From assembly GCF_000519325.1 (NCBI RefSeq), contig NZ_KI912613.1:4049859-4113858 (forward strand): a DNA stretch of 64,000 nucleotides, in the 5' to 3' direction. The stretch is from Patulibacter minatonensis DSM 18081. Lineage in GTDB: Bacteria > Actinomycetota > Thermoleophilia > Solirubrobacterales > Solirubrobacteraceae. The number at the start of each line of letters is the position of its first letter. Position 1 is the first letter of the stretch. Below, in pieces: positions 25,339 through 32,060 of this stretch. A program made the translations under genes and the position numbers. Under the pieces are notes generated by a model, which was not told where the DNA came from, searched no databases, and saw nothing but the letters and a program-made list of their open reading frames with translations.

Positions 25339-26340
25339 ATGGCTGACGCCGAGACGACCCCGGATCTGGACGTCGAGGTCGTCGACGCACTGCCGACCGT
25401 CGTTCCGTCACACCTCCCCGGCGAGCTGCAGGACCTACTCGACGCCGCCCGCGAGTACGCCGACGCCGCAACCGCACCGAACACCGTCAAGGCGTACCAG
25501 TCCGACTGGCGCGGCTTCACCGCCTGGTGCGCCCAGCACCGCCTGCAGCCACTGCCGGCCGACTCGATGACCGTCGCGCTGTACCTGACCGCGATGGCCA
25601 AGAACGGCCGCAAGGTCACCACGATCCGCCGGCACACCGCCGCGATCGCCCGCGCACACCGCGACAACGGCCTCCCCAACCCGATGTGGGACCCCACCGC
25701 AGCGCTGGTCCTCGAGGGCATCGCCCGCACGCACCGCTCCGCGCCGAAGAAGAAGGTCGCGCTGTTGCGCGACCCGATGGTGCAGCTCATCGACCGGATC
25801 GAGACCGACACCCCGGCCGGGCTCCGCGACCGCGCGCTCCTCCTGCTCGGCTTCGCGCTCGGCCTGCGCCGCTCCGAGCTCGTGCAGATCCTGATCGAGG
25901 ACCTCTCCCCCAACGCCGACGGCCTCACCATCCGCCTGGCGACCTCGAAGACCGACCAGACCGGGCACGGCCACGAGTTCCTTCTCCCCTACGCCGAGCC
26001 CGGCCGCCCGTGCCCCGTCCGCGCGATCCGCGCCTGGCTGGACCACACCGGCCTCACCCATGGCCCCCTGATCCGACGCCTCCACCGCAACGGCATCCCC
26101 GGCGAAGCGCTCTCCCCGCAGTCCGTCGCGCTGATCGTCAAGCGCCGCGCCAAGGCCGCCGGCCTGAACCCCGCCGACTTCGCCGGCCACAGCCTCCGGG
26201 CCGGGTTCGCGACCCAGGCCTCCCGCGACGGGCACCGCACCGAGCAGATCACCGACGTCACCCGACATCGCGACCGCCGCACGCTCGACGGGTACGTCCG
26301 GGCCGGCAAGGGCGCCGAGGACGTCGCCCGCGTGCTCTGA
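25339..26340 (+). CDS. Tyrosine site-specific recombinase
   Basis: A 333-residue XerC/D-like integrase. An N-terminal SAM-like core-binding domain covers about residues 25-130 (APNTVKAYQSDWRGFTAWC, VTTIRRHTAAIARAHR). The catalytic domain shows Arg in LGLRRSEL (about 177), Lys204 in ATSKTDQ, His284-x-x-Arg287 in GHSLRAGF, His310 in VTRHRDRR and the nucleophile Tyr319 in LDGYVRAG. All residues needed for strand exchange are present. Within a replicating TniA/TniB-type element it could resolve cointegrates at the adjacent core site, replacing the serine resolvase TniR. The start ATG 25339 follows a GGAGGA ribosome site. Confidence 0.9.
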   Translation: MADAETTPDLDVEVVDALPTVVPSHLPGELQDLLDAAREYADAATAPNTVKAYQSDWRGFTAWCAQHRLQPLPADSMTVALYLTAMAKNGRKVTTIRRHTAAIARAHRDNGLPNPMWDPTAALVLEGIARTHRSAPKKKVALLRDPMVQLIDRIETDTPAGLRDRALLLLGFALGLRRSELVQILIEDLSPNADGLTIRLATSKTDQTGHGHEFLLPYAEPGRPCPVRAIRAWLDHTGLTHGPLIRRLHRNGIPGEALSPQSVALIVKRRAKAAGLNPADFAGHSLRAGFATQASRDGHRTEQITDVTRHRDRRTLDGYVRAGKGAEDVARVL

Positions 26341-26353
26341 GCTTCCCGACCAC

Positions 26354-26491
26354 CACGGACCCGTGGTTGCGGACGTGGAACCGGTCCACTGGCGTCACGT
26401 CGTGCTCCCCCAGGTCCGTTCTCGACGTCTCGGCGTTCAGCGGATCGCTCGTGTGCACGATCATCGAGCCGGTCTTGCCGAAGACATCCAC
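26354..26491 (-). pseudogene. 5' fragment of a sulfite-oxidase-like gene
   Basis: The minus strand encodes 46 residues (MDVFGKTGSMIVHTSDPLNAETSR..., ending VRNHGSV) that align without gaps to the start of the intact protein encoded at 32057-33133 (MAAYGKTDTMIVHTADPLNAETSR...). The match stops abruptly at the inferred right end of the mobile element. The rest of the gene is not found on the left side of the element. Confidence 0.75.
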
Positions 26492-26578
26492 TCGTCAGGC
26501 GTACCCCTCCGCGGTGCGCTCCACCCGGATCCTGTCAGCCACTGCGTAACGCGGTGGCCCAATGCAGGACCATGCACC

Positions 26579-26953
26579 ATGCTCTCGATCCCCGGCTCCC
26601 CCCGACCTCTCCTGATGGCCGTCCTGTCCGCGGGGGCGCTGGCGTCGTGCGGCGCCGAGTCGTCGGACCCGGCCGGGCCGGCGAGCACGACCGCGCCGAC
26701 GTCCGTCGCAGGCTCGCCCGGCTCCTCGTGCCCGGACATCCCGGTTCCGGGCCACCGGGCGACCCGCGTGCGGGTCGTCGGCGTCACCTGCGCGGTCGCC
26801 GTCACCGTCGCCAATGATGCGGAGGGACGGGGGCGCGCCGCATACGCCTCCGCGGGTCTGTCCTGCACGCCGTCCGACGCCACCGCCGGCGACACCGACT
26901 ACGCCTGCACCGACGGGGAACGTCGGCTGACCTTCCGCTACGGGGCGCGCTGA
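26579..26953 (+). CDS. Small lipoprotein, unknown
   Basis: A 124-residue protein with a lipoprotein signal: SPRPLLMAVLSAGALASC, where LASC is a good lipobox and Cys29 would be lipidated. A Ser/Thr/Pro linker follows. The folded part has three further Cys (GSSCPDIP, GVTCAVAV, LSCTPSD, YACTDG counted with the linker) that could pair as disulfides, and ends ERRLTFRYGAR. It resembles the many small actinobacterial lipoproteins of unknown role. Start ATG 26579 is taken, with ATG 26615 as alternative. It precedes a sigma/anti-sigma pair by 70 bp. Confidence 0.65.
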   Translation: MLSIPGSPRPLLMAVLSAGALASCGAESSDPAGPASTTAPTSVAGSPGSSCPDIPVPGHRATRVRVVGVTCAVAVTVANDAEGRGRAAYASAGLSCTPSDATAGDTDYACTDGERRLTFRYGAR

Positions 26954-27023
26954 CGCCGACGGTCCGACAGACTCGGCGTCCGAGTGTTCGAACCATTGCT
27001 CCCCCGCCGACGTAGGACCCCCG

Positions 27024-27569
27024 ATGCGATCCGACGAGCACCTGCTGCGGGATCTGGGGACGCGGCGCGCCGAGTCTGCAGCGCGGGCGCTCTACCGGGG
27101 CTACCAGCGGGAGCTGTTCGGGTTCGTGGCGCACCGCCTCGGTGATCGGGCGCTCGCGGAGGAGGTCGTCCAGGACGTCTTCACCCGGGTCTGGCGCAGC
27201 GCCGCGAGCTACGACGAATCACGGGCCACCGTTCGGACGTGGATCTACGGGATAACGCGCAACGCGATCGTCGACGCCGAGCGCCGTCGCGGCCGTCGTC
27301 CTCCAGCCGCGCGGTACGCCCAGGACGACGACCAGGGTGGCATCGACGAACCGATCGAGCGGACCCTGCTGCGGTGGCAGGTCGGGGATGCGTTGGCGCG
27401 GCTGACGCCCGAGCACCGAGAGGTCCTGCGCCTCGGGCATCTCGGGGGTCTCTCGGTCGCCGAGATCGCTGAGGCCTTGGGCGTGGCGCCCGGAACGGTG
27501 AAGAGTCGGACGTACTACGCGATGAAGAACCTGCGCCTGGTCCTCGAAGAGATGGAGATCACGTCATGA
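27024..27569 (+). CDS. ECF-family RNA polymerase sigma factor
   Basis: A 181-residue ECF sigma factor. Region 2 reads LYRGYQRELFGFVAHRLGDRALAEEVVQDVFTRVWRSAASYD...TWIYGITRNAIVDAERRR and region 4 reads RLTPEHREVLRLGHLGGLSVAEIAEALGVAPGTVKSRTYYAMKNLR. Layout resembles SigK/SigL-type factors paired with zinc-type anti-sigmas. Its stop overlaps the ATG of the anti-sigma gene (27566-27569), the standard coupled pair. It should direct transcription of its own operon and perhaps the secreted protein downstream. Confidence 0.92.
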   Translation: MRSDEHLLRDLGTRRAESAARALYRGYQRELFGFVAHRLGDRALAEEVVQDVFTRVWRSAASYDESRATVRTWIYGITRNAIVDAERRRGRRPPAARYAQDDDQGGIDEPIERTLLRWQVGDALARLTPEHREVLRLGHLGGLSVAEIAEALGVAPGTVKSRTYYAMKNLRLVLEEMEITS

Positions 27570-28315
27570 ACGATCACGACGAGCTGCGCGTGAGCCTCGG
27601 GTCGTTCGTGCTGGGCAACCTCGACCTCGACGATCGGGAGCGCGTCGAGGAGCACCTGCGAACGTGCGAGCACTGCAGGGCCGAGCTCGAGCTGCTCCGG
27701 CCGCTCACAGGTCTCTTGGACCTGGCGCGCGCCACCGCCGTCGACCCGGTGGAGGCGTCCCCGCTCCTGGAGCAGCGCGTGCTCGACGACCGTCGGCGTG
27801 CCGTCGGCGTGGATCGACATCCGACCGGACGTCGAGCTGCTCGCGACCCACGGCGGTGGGGGTCGGATCGACGGCGGCTGGTGGTCGCTTCCGCCGGTGC
27901 GCTCCTCGGTGTCCTGGGCACCGTCGGGATCATGGCTGCGGCCGGCGCGTTCGACGGCGCCTCGCCCGCCACGACGACGGTGGCCCTTCGGCCGGTCACC
28001 GCGGCAGGTGGTCCGACGGCGAGTGACGCGGCGACCGCCCGGATCGTCGCGACCGGTTCCGGGTCGCGGGTCGCTCTGGATGCCTCGTTGCCGCCGACGA
28101 CCGGACGTCAGGTCTACGAGGTGTGGTTCGTCAGCCCGAGGGGGCGGGTCAGCGCGGGGACGTTCCGCGTCGGCCCCGCCGGACGGGCGACCGCCGAGCT
28201 CGGCGTCGCCGCCGGGCGAGGCGGGTTCGGGAAGATCGGGATCACGAGGGAGCCCGACGCCGACGATCCCACGCGCAACGGCGAGACCGTCGTCAGCGGC
28301 GCGCTGCCCGACTGA
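27566..28315 (+). CDS. Anti-sigma factor (RskA-like, ZAS motif)
   Basis: A 249-residue membrane anti-sigma factor. The N-terminal zinc-binding anti-sigma motif is His-x3-Cys-x2-Cys in VEEHLRTCEHCRAELELL. One membrane helix (RLVVASAGALLGVLGTVGIMAAAGAF) is near residue 120. The extracytoplasmic part is an RskA-type domain (TGRQVYEVWFVSPRGRVSAGTFRVGPAGRATAELG). It would hold the upstream sigma factor at the membrane until regulated proteolysis. Overlaps the sigma gene by 4 bp. Confidence 0.9.
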   Translation: MNDHDELRVSLGSFVLGNLDLDDRERVEEHLRTCEHCRAELELLRPLTGLLDLARATAVDPVEASPLLEQRVLDDRRRAVGVDRHPTGRRAARDPRRWGSDRRRLVVASAGALLGVLGTVGIMAAAGAFDGASPATTTVALRPVTAAGGPTASDAATARIVATGSGSRVALDASLPPTTGRQVYEVWFVSPRGRVSAGTFRVGPAGRATAELGVAAGRGGFGKIGITREPDADDPTRNGETVVSGALPD

Positions 28316-28417
28316 TCCTGGACGGCAGGTCTTGGGCCTGGAATGAACCGGCCCGCACCGGCAGGCGTAACGCCCCGCGACGACGCCGCTCGGCGTCCTG
28401 ACCATCGGAGAACCCCC

Positions 28418-29164
28418 ATGTCCACCGTCTCGATGCCCACGGCGCTCGGTGCTGCGCTGCTCACCACCGCCGCTCTCGCCCTGCCGGCCACCGCCATGGC
28501 CGCCACGTCCCACCACGCGAAGAAGGCGTCCGCCTCGACGGCCCACAAGCACACCGCCGCAGCGAAGAAGAAGGCGAAGGCGAAGGGCCGTACGGTCCCG
28601 GTGAGCGTCAACGTCCTCTCCCCGTTCACGGGTGACCGCGCCGGCGCCGGATCGCAGGGTTTCGGAGTCAGCCTGCGGCTGCGGTTCAACACCGGCCTGG
28701 CGGCCACCGGGTTCACCGCTCCGCAGCTGACCGGGCCGATGGCCCACGCCAACGCCGCACCGTTCCCCGGCTCCTTCTCCGGCGGCCAGGACGACCGGCT
28801 CCCCGGCCTGATCGTCCTGCTGTCCACGACGCAGACGACGAAGGCCGACGGCACGCCGACCGGATTCACCGGCGCGGGCCAGAACCTCGCCAACCTCTTC
28901 AACACGACCGCCGTCGCCGACCGCACGAAGAAGACGACCGACATCTCCACCGACTGGATCGCCGGCGCCCCGCTCTTCGGCCGCAACGTCCGCACAACGC
29001 TGACGGTCGCCGTCGCCGCCGACAAGAACAAGGACGGGATCTACAACGACGCGCCGGCGAGCGTCACGGACCTCAACGGCGACGGCCGCATCGACGCGTT
29101 CGACCTCAAGGCGTTCGGGATCGCCTCCTCCGCCCGGACGGTGACGTTCTCGATCGTCGACTGA
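28418..29164 (+). CDS. Secreted protein with dockerin/EF-hand-like tail
   Basis: A 248-residue exported protein. ATG 28418 gives a signal peptide (ALGAALLTTAALALPATAMAATS), followed by a Lys/His/Ala-rich linker (HHAKKASASTAHKHTAAAKKKAKAK) like cell-wall-associated spacers. The globular part contains NVLSPFTGDRAGAGSQGFGVSLRLRFN. The C-terminus has two Asp-rich loops (DKNKDGIYND and DLNGDGRIDAFDLKAFG) of the dockerin/EF-hand type and should bind calcium. It follows the sigma/anti-sigma pair by 100 bp and is a natural candidate for their regulon. Substrate or partner unknown. Confidence 0.75.
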   Translation: MSTVSMPTALGAALLTTAALALPATAMAATSHHAKKASASTAHKHTAAAKKKAKAKGRTVPVSVNVLSPFTGDRAGAGSQGFGVSLRLRFNTGLAATGFTAPQLTGPMAHANAAPFPGSFSGGQDDRLPGLIVLLSTTQTTKADGTPTGFTGAGQNLANLFNTTAVADRTKKTTDISTDWIAGAPLFGRNVRTTLTVAVAADKNKDGIYNDAPASVTDLNGDGRIDAFDLKAFGIASSARTVTFSIVD

Positions 29165-29373
29165 CGCACGCATACGGCGATCACCAGCGCCTGGAGTGGC
29201 ACGTCGGGGCAAGGCAGTTCTTCGGCGGCCTGCTCGGAGCACGCCCGCCGCCGCGTGAGGGCGGCGGCCAGGGCCATGACGGGCACGAACGCGAGGATCG
29301 CGCCGCCGCCGCCGACGACGGTGCCGACGATCAGGCCGATCACGAGCCCGAACGGGATCGCGAGCAGCGTCAC
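29165..29373 (-). pseudogene. Internally deleted TauE/SafE sulfite exporter remnant
   Basis: Reading from GTG 29373, the minus strand encodes VTLLAIPFGLVIGLIVGT...GGGGAIL, then jumps directly to FVPVMALAAALTRRRAC...PCPDVP. Both parts match the intact exporter at 53527-54303 but about 100 residues between them, and everything after the second part, are missing. ATCCT-type microhomology lies at the join. It cannot encode a working multi-span exporter. Confidence 0.75.
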
Positions 29374-29420
29374 CTGGCCCGCCTCTCGGTGGGGAGCACC
29401 ACGACCGGCACCGAGAGGGC

Positions 29421-29682
29421 CTAGACGGCCTCGGTCGGGGCGTCGGGCTTCTCGAGCTCGTGACCGAGCCTCCCCCACTTCGGCACGCCGCCGTCGGTGA
29501 CGTGCACGACGTCGCGGCCACCGTGGCGGACGACGAGGCTCGCGAGCGCCTGGTCGACGAACTGCTGTTCGTCGGTGATCTGCAGCGTCGGGTTGGCGTG
29601 GCGCTCGTAGCCGATCGTCGAGGACGTCTTCATGTCCATCCCCGGGCCGCCGCACATCGATCCACCGAGGTGGCCGGGCCAG
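29421..29682 (-). pseudogene. Internally deleted persulfide dioxygenase-rhodanese remnant
   Basis: The minus strand carries WPGHLGGSMCGGPGMDMK...DEQQFVDQALA joined to SLVVRHGGRDVVHVTDGGVPKWGRLGHELE and a stop at 29421-29423. Both pieces match the intact gene at 52092-53492; roughly 190 residues between them and the first 195 or so residues are gone. Its order relative to the TauE remnant is the same as in the intact operon, so both remnants derive from one ancestral pair. Confidence 0.8.
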
Positions 29683-29726
29683 CCCGGAGCAGGCGCGCGA
29701 GCAGAACGCCGGTGTCGTCGGCTCCC

Positions 29727-29762
29727 CGGTCGGCCCCGACCGTCCTGTCGGGGCCGACCGGT
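29727..29762. terminator. Perfect 15-bp stem-loop
   Basis: CCGGTCGGCCCCGAC (29727-29741) and GTCGGGGCCGACCGG (29748-29762) form a perfect stem around CGTCCT. It lies just past the stop of the DUF305 gene (minus strand, ends 29769) and probably ends its transcript, though there is no U tract. Confidence 0.65.
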
Positions 29763-29768
29763 TGAGCT

Positions 29769-30458
29769 TCAGGCGACGGGCACGCCGCCGGCGGGGGACG
29801 GGGCGCCGTACCAGTCGGTGCGCCAGGAGTTCATCTGCTTGATCTCCTTGGTCTGCGCTTCGAGGATCGCGGTGGCGATCTTCTTCAGCTCGGGGTCCTT
29901 TCCGCGGGCGAGTTCGGCGCGGGCCATCACGATCGCGCCCTGGTGGTGGGGCAGCATCTCGTCGATGAACGCACGATCGAACGGGTTGGCCTTGGCCAGG
30001 GAGCCCATGTCCATCGACATGCCCATCTGGTCCGTCGGGATGCCGAGCGTCTTCGCTGCGGCGGTCATCGAGTCGCCGCCGTGCACGGAGTGGTTCATGC
30101 CGCCGTTGGCGTGGGAGGGCATCTCCGCGACCGTCGCGCCGAGCCTCCTGGCTGCGGCCTTCATCTCGGTGATCTCGGTGGTCTGGCTGGCGATGATGCT
30201 CTTGCCCAGCTCCTTGATCTGCGTGTGCTGGCCGCGGGCGGGGGCGTAGCCGGCCATCTCCAGCGCCATCTGGTGGTGCGGGATCATCTGCGACACGAAC
30301 GCCTTGTCGACCTCCGCCGCCGACGCGGTCGACGATGCGGTGGTCGCGGGGGTGGTGGTCGACGAGCCGGAGTCGTCGGAGCCGCAACCGGTCGCGGCCA
30401 CAGCGGTCAGGGCGGTGGCGCTCAGCAGCGCCACGGTGCGGGTGGGAAACGTGAACAT
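29769..30458 (-). CDS. DUF305 lipoprotein
   Basis: A 229-residue exported protein with a lipoprotein signal (TVALLSATALTAVAATGC; lipidated Cys25). Two DUF305 repeats are marked by MIPHHQMALEMAGYA and MLPHHQGAIVMARAEL, the ferritin-like four-helix signature with HH pairs. The linker between them has a Met/His-rich run (HANGGMNHSVHGGDSM and DQMGMSMDMG), typical of copper-related periplasmic proteins. DUF305 function is unproven; it often neighbours copper genes. A second paralogue is at 59776-60612. Confidence 0.88.
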   Translation of the reverse strand: MFTFPTRTVALLSATALTAVAATGCGSDDSGSSTTTPATTASSTASAAEVDKAFVSQMIPHHQMALEMAGYAPARGQHTQIKELGKSIIASQTTEITEMKAAARRLGATVAEMPSHANGGMNHSVHGGDSMTAAAKTLGIPTDQMGMSMDMGSLAKANPFDRAFIDEMLPHHQGAIVMARAELARGKDPELKKIATAILEAQTKEIKQMNSWRTDWYGAPSPAGGVPVA

Positions 30459-30557
30459 CGGTGGTCCTTCTGGAAGTGATCGTCATGAAGCACGCCAACC
30501 CGAGGGAGAGCGTGCGGCAGGTGCTCCGGCGACCCAGGGGGCGGCCGGTGCGATCGA

Positions 30558-30914
30558 TCACCGTCGAAGGACTTCGTACTGCAGATACAGCGGGCTCGAG
30601 CGAGCCCGCGGCAATGGGCCCGCCGGCACGATCCGCACGACGGCCGGCAGCAACGCCCGGAGCGGGCGTGGCACCGTGCGTCGCCGGCGCACGACCGCAG
30701 CGACCAGGCCGACGATCGCGACCGTGGCAGCGATCGTGCCGACACACATCGCCGTGGCAGCCATCGAATGGTCGCCACCGTGCATCCCGCCCATCTCGTG
30801 CGTCGCACCGGAGTGATGCACGACGACCGAGCAGGCCAGGACCAGGACCGCCAACAGCGCCACGAAGCGCTGGTTGGTCTGCGCCCACCGGGCACGGATG
30901 GCCATCGGACCCAT
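30558..30914 (-). CDS. His/Met-rich small membrane protein
   Basis: A 118-residue protein from ATG 30914 (MGPMAIRARWAQTNQRF); a longer start at 30941 overlaps the intergenic region. Two hydrophobic segments are seen: FVALLAVLVLACSVVVHHSG and TAMCVGTIAATVAIVGLVAAVV. They are separated by a metal-ligand-like loop ATHEMGGMHGGDHSM. This matches small membrane proteins found with copper genes but no family name is certain. It is divergent from the DUF4396 gene, and the CsoR-like operator lies between them, so both are probably regulated together. Confidence 0.65.
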   Translation of the reverse strand: MGPMAIRARWAQTNQRFVALLAVLVLACSVVVHHSGATHEMGGMHGGDHSMAATAMCVGTIAATVAIVGLVAAVVRRRRTVPRPLRALLPAVVRIVPAGPLPRARSSPLYLQYEVLRR

Positions 30915-30966
30915 GACCCAGTTGTACCCACCAGACCTCAACGGCCACCACCGAACCCGTCTGCTA

Positions 30967-30983
30967 ATACCCCCAGGGGGTAT
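30967..30983. promoter_or_regulatory. CsoR/CstR-type operator
   Basis: ATACCCCC and GGGGGTAT form a perfect palindrome around a central A. This is the form of operators recognised by CsoR (copper) and CstR (persulfide) repressors. It lies in the 80-bp space between the divergent membrane-protein and DUF4396 genes. A TATAAG-like -10 is immediately downstream on the plus strand. No CsoR/CstR gene is encoded in the window. Confidence 0.65.
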
Positions 30984-30994
30984 AAGCTCGGGGC

Positions 30995-31465
30995 ATGGAT
31001 CACGTGACGCATCACGACCACGAAGACGGTGGCGCCCTCACCCGCACCGCGATCAGCGCCACGCTGCACTGCCTGACCGGCTGCGCGATCGGCGAGGTAC
31101 TCGGCATGGTGCTCGCCACCGCGTTTGGGTGGGGCAACGGCCTCTCTATCGCCGCATCGATCACGCTGGCGTTCGTCTTCGGCTACGGCCTGACATCGAT
31201 CCCGCTCGTCAAGGCCGGCCTCCCGGCCCGGAAGATCATCGGTCTGGCCCTTGCAGCCGACACGTTCTCGATCGCGACGATGGAGCTCCTGGACTCCCTC
31301 ACGATCCTGGTCGTCCCCGGCGCCATGGACGCCGGCCTCGACGACCTTCTCTTCTGGGGCTCACTCGTCGGAGCGCTCTTCATCGCGTTCTGGGCCGCCG
31401 TCCCGGTCAACCGGTGGTTGATCGGACGCGGCAAGGGCCACGCCGTCGTCCACGCCTACCACTGA
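30995..31465 (+). CDS. DUF4396 membrane protein
   Basis: A 156-residue integral membrane protein of the DUF4396 family. It shows an N-terminal His/Asp motif (MDHVTHHDHEDGG), TLHCLTGCAIGEVLGMVLATAFGWGN with a conserved Cys pair in the first helix, SITLAFVFGYGLTSIPLVKAG, and two later helices including DDLLFWGSLVGALFIAFWAAVPVN. DUF4396 proteins occur beside copper resistance genes; the Cys-rich helix and His-rich start suggest metal handling. Start ATG 30995 follows the CsoR-like operator by 11 bp, so it should respond to copper or sulfane sulfur. Confidence 0.85.
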   Translation: MDHVTHHDHEDGGALTRTAISATLHCLTGCAIGEVLGMVLATAFGWGNGLSIAASITLAFVFGYGLTSIPLVKAGLPARKIIGLALAADTFSIATMELLDSLTILVVPGAMDAGLDDLLFWGSLVGALFIAFWAAVPVNRWLIGRGKGHAVVHAYH

Positions 31466-31598
31466 CCCTGCGAGCACCCACGTAGCGAAACACGAAGACC
31501 GCGACACAGCGCTGAGAGCTGCAGCCCCGAGCTGTGATGTTGATCGCTCCCTGGCGCGGTTTCGGCAGCGGTGTCTGGCACTGGCTGGGACGTCCGGG

Positions 31599-31646
31599 GT
31601 GTCCCCGGTCCCGGGTGTCCCCGGTCCGGGGTGTCCCCGGTCCGGG
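31599..31646 (+). repeat. Three 16-nt GC-rich tandem repeats
   Basis: GTGTCCCCGGTCC(C/G)GG occurs three times head to tail (31599, 31615, 31631) with partial copies on both sides. It lies between the convergent DUF4396 and DUF202 genes, and CCGG cores can fold into overlapping hairpins, so a bidirectional terminator role is possible. Confidence 0.6.
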
Positions 31647-31658
31647 GTGCGGTTCCGG

Positions 31659-32060
31659 TTACGGGTCGACGAGGATGAGCGCGACGGTGGCAAGGCCGAG
31701 CAGCGCGCCGGTCGTGGTGATGATGAGGCTGATGGCGCGGTTGACCTCGGCGAACTCGCCTCGCCGCACGGCCTTGGACACGGCGGCGCGGCGGTGCTCT
31801 CCGTAGACCATGCAGAGCACTCCGAGGAGCGCGAAGACGGTGCCCAGGACGAGGTAGGGCCACGTGGTCTTCGAGCCGGAGAGCTCGGGAACGACACGGG
31901 CGGCCGCGATCGCGACGGTCAGGCTCGTCAGGCCGGTGCGCCACCACGCCAGGAAGGTGCGCTCATTGGCCAACAGCGTCCGCCGGCTGTAGTCGCGCGG
32001 GTCCAACGGGCGCCGCGGATCGTCGGCGGCGATCTCCTCATCCCGCGCGGGGGCGTTCAT
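31659..32060 (-). CDS. DUF202 membrane protein
   Basis: A 133-residue YidH/DUF202-type protein. The family start RRTLLANERTFLAWWRTGLTSLTVAIAAARVVPEL is present. Three membrane helices follow (from LTSLTVAIAAA, WPYLVLGTVFALLGVLCMVYG, and LIITTTGALLGLATVALILV). DUF202 proteins are of unknown function. ATG 32060 overlaps the stop of the sulfite-oxidase-like gene by 4 bp, so it is translated with it and may act as its membrane partner, which is inference. Confidence 0.85.
   Translation of the reverse strand: MNAPARDEEIAADDPRRPLDPRDYSRRTLLANERTFLAWWRTGLTSLTVAIAAARVVPELSGSKTTWPYLVLGTVFALLGVLCMVYGEHRRAAVSKAVRRGEFAEVNRAISLIITTTGALLGLATVALILVDP

Larger units (their letters stand above)
19988..26353. 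mobile_element. Tn7/Tn5053-like transposon with tyrosine recombinase
   Basis: The element is defined by a DDE transposase with a coupled TniB/TnsC-type ATPase, a phased binding-site array beginning with TGTGGAACGACAT at the left, and a tyrosine recombinase with a core-like site on the right. The base composition is visibly less GC-rich than in the flanks. The left end is placed at the TGT at 19988. The right end is inferred from where homology to a sulfite-oxidase gene resumes (26354). No matching inverted array or target-site duplication was found on the right, so that end may be truncated or rearranged. No CRISPR or Cas effector is present. Confidence 0.7.

Noticed and set aside
19988-26353. 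CRISPR-associated transposon
   Set aside because: No repeat-spacer array, no Cas12k or Cascade genes and no TniQ signature were found; the phased motifs have no spacer-like variable segments of array length.
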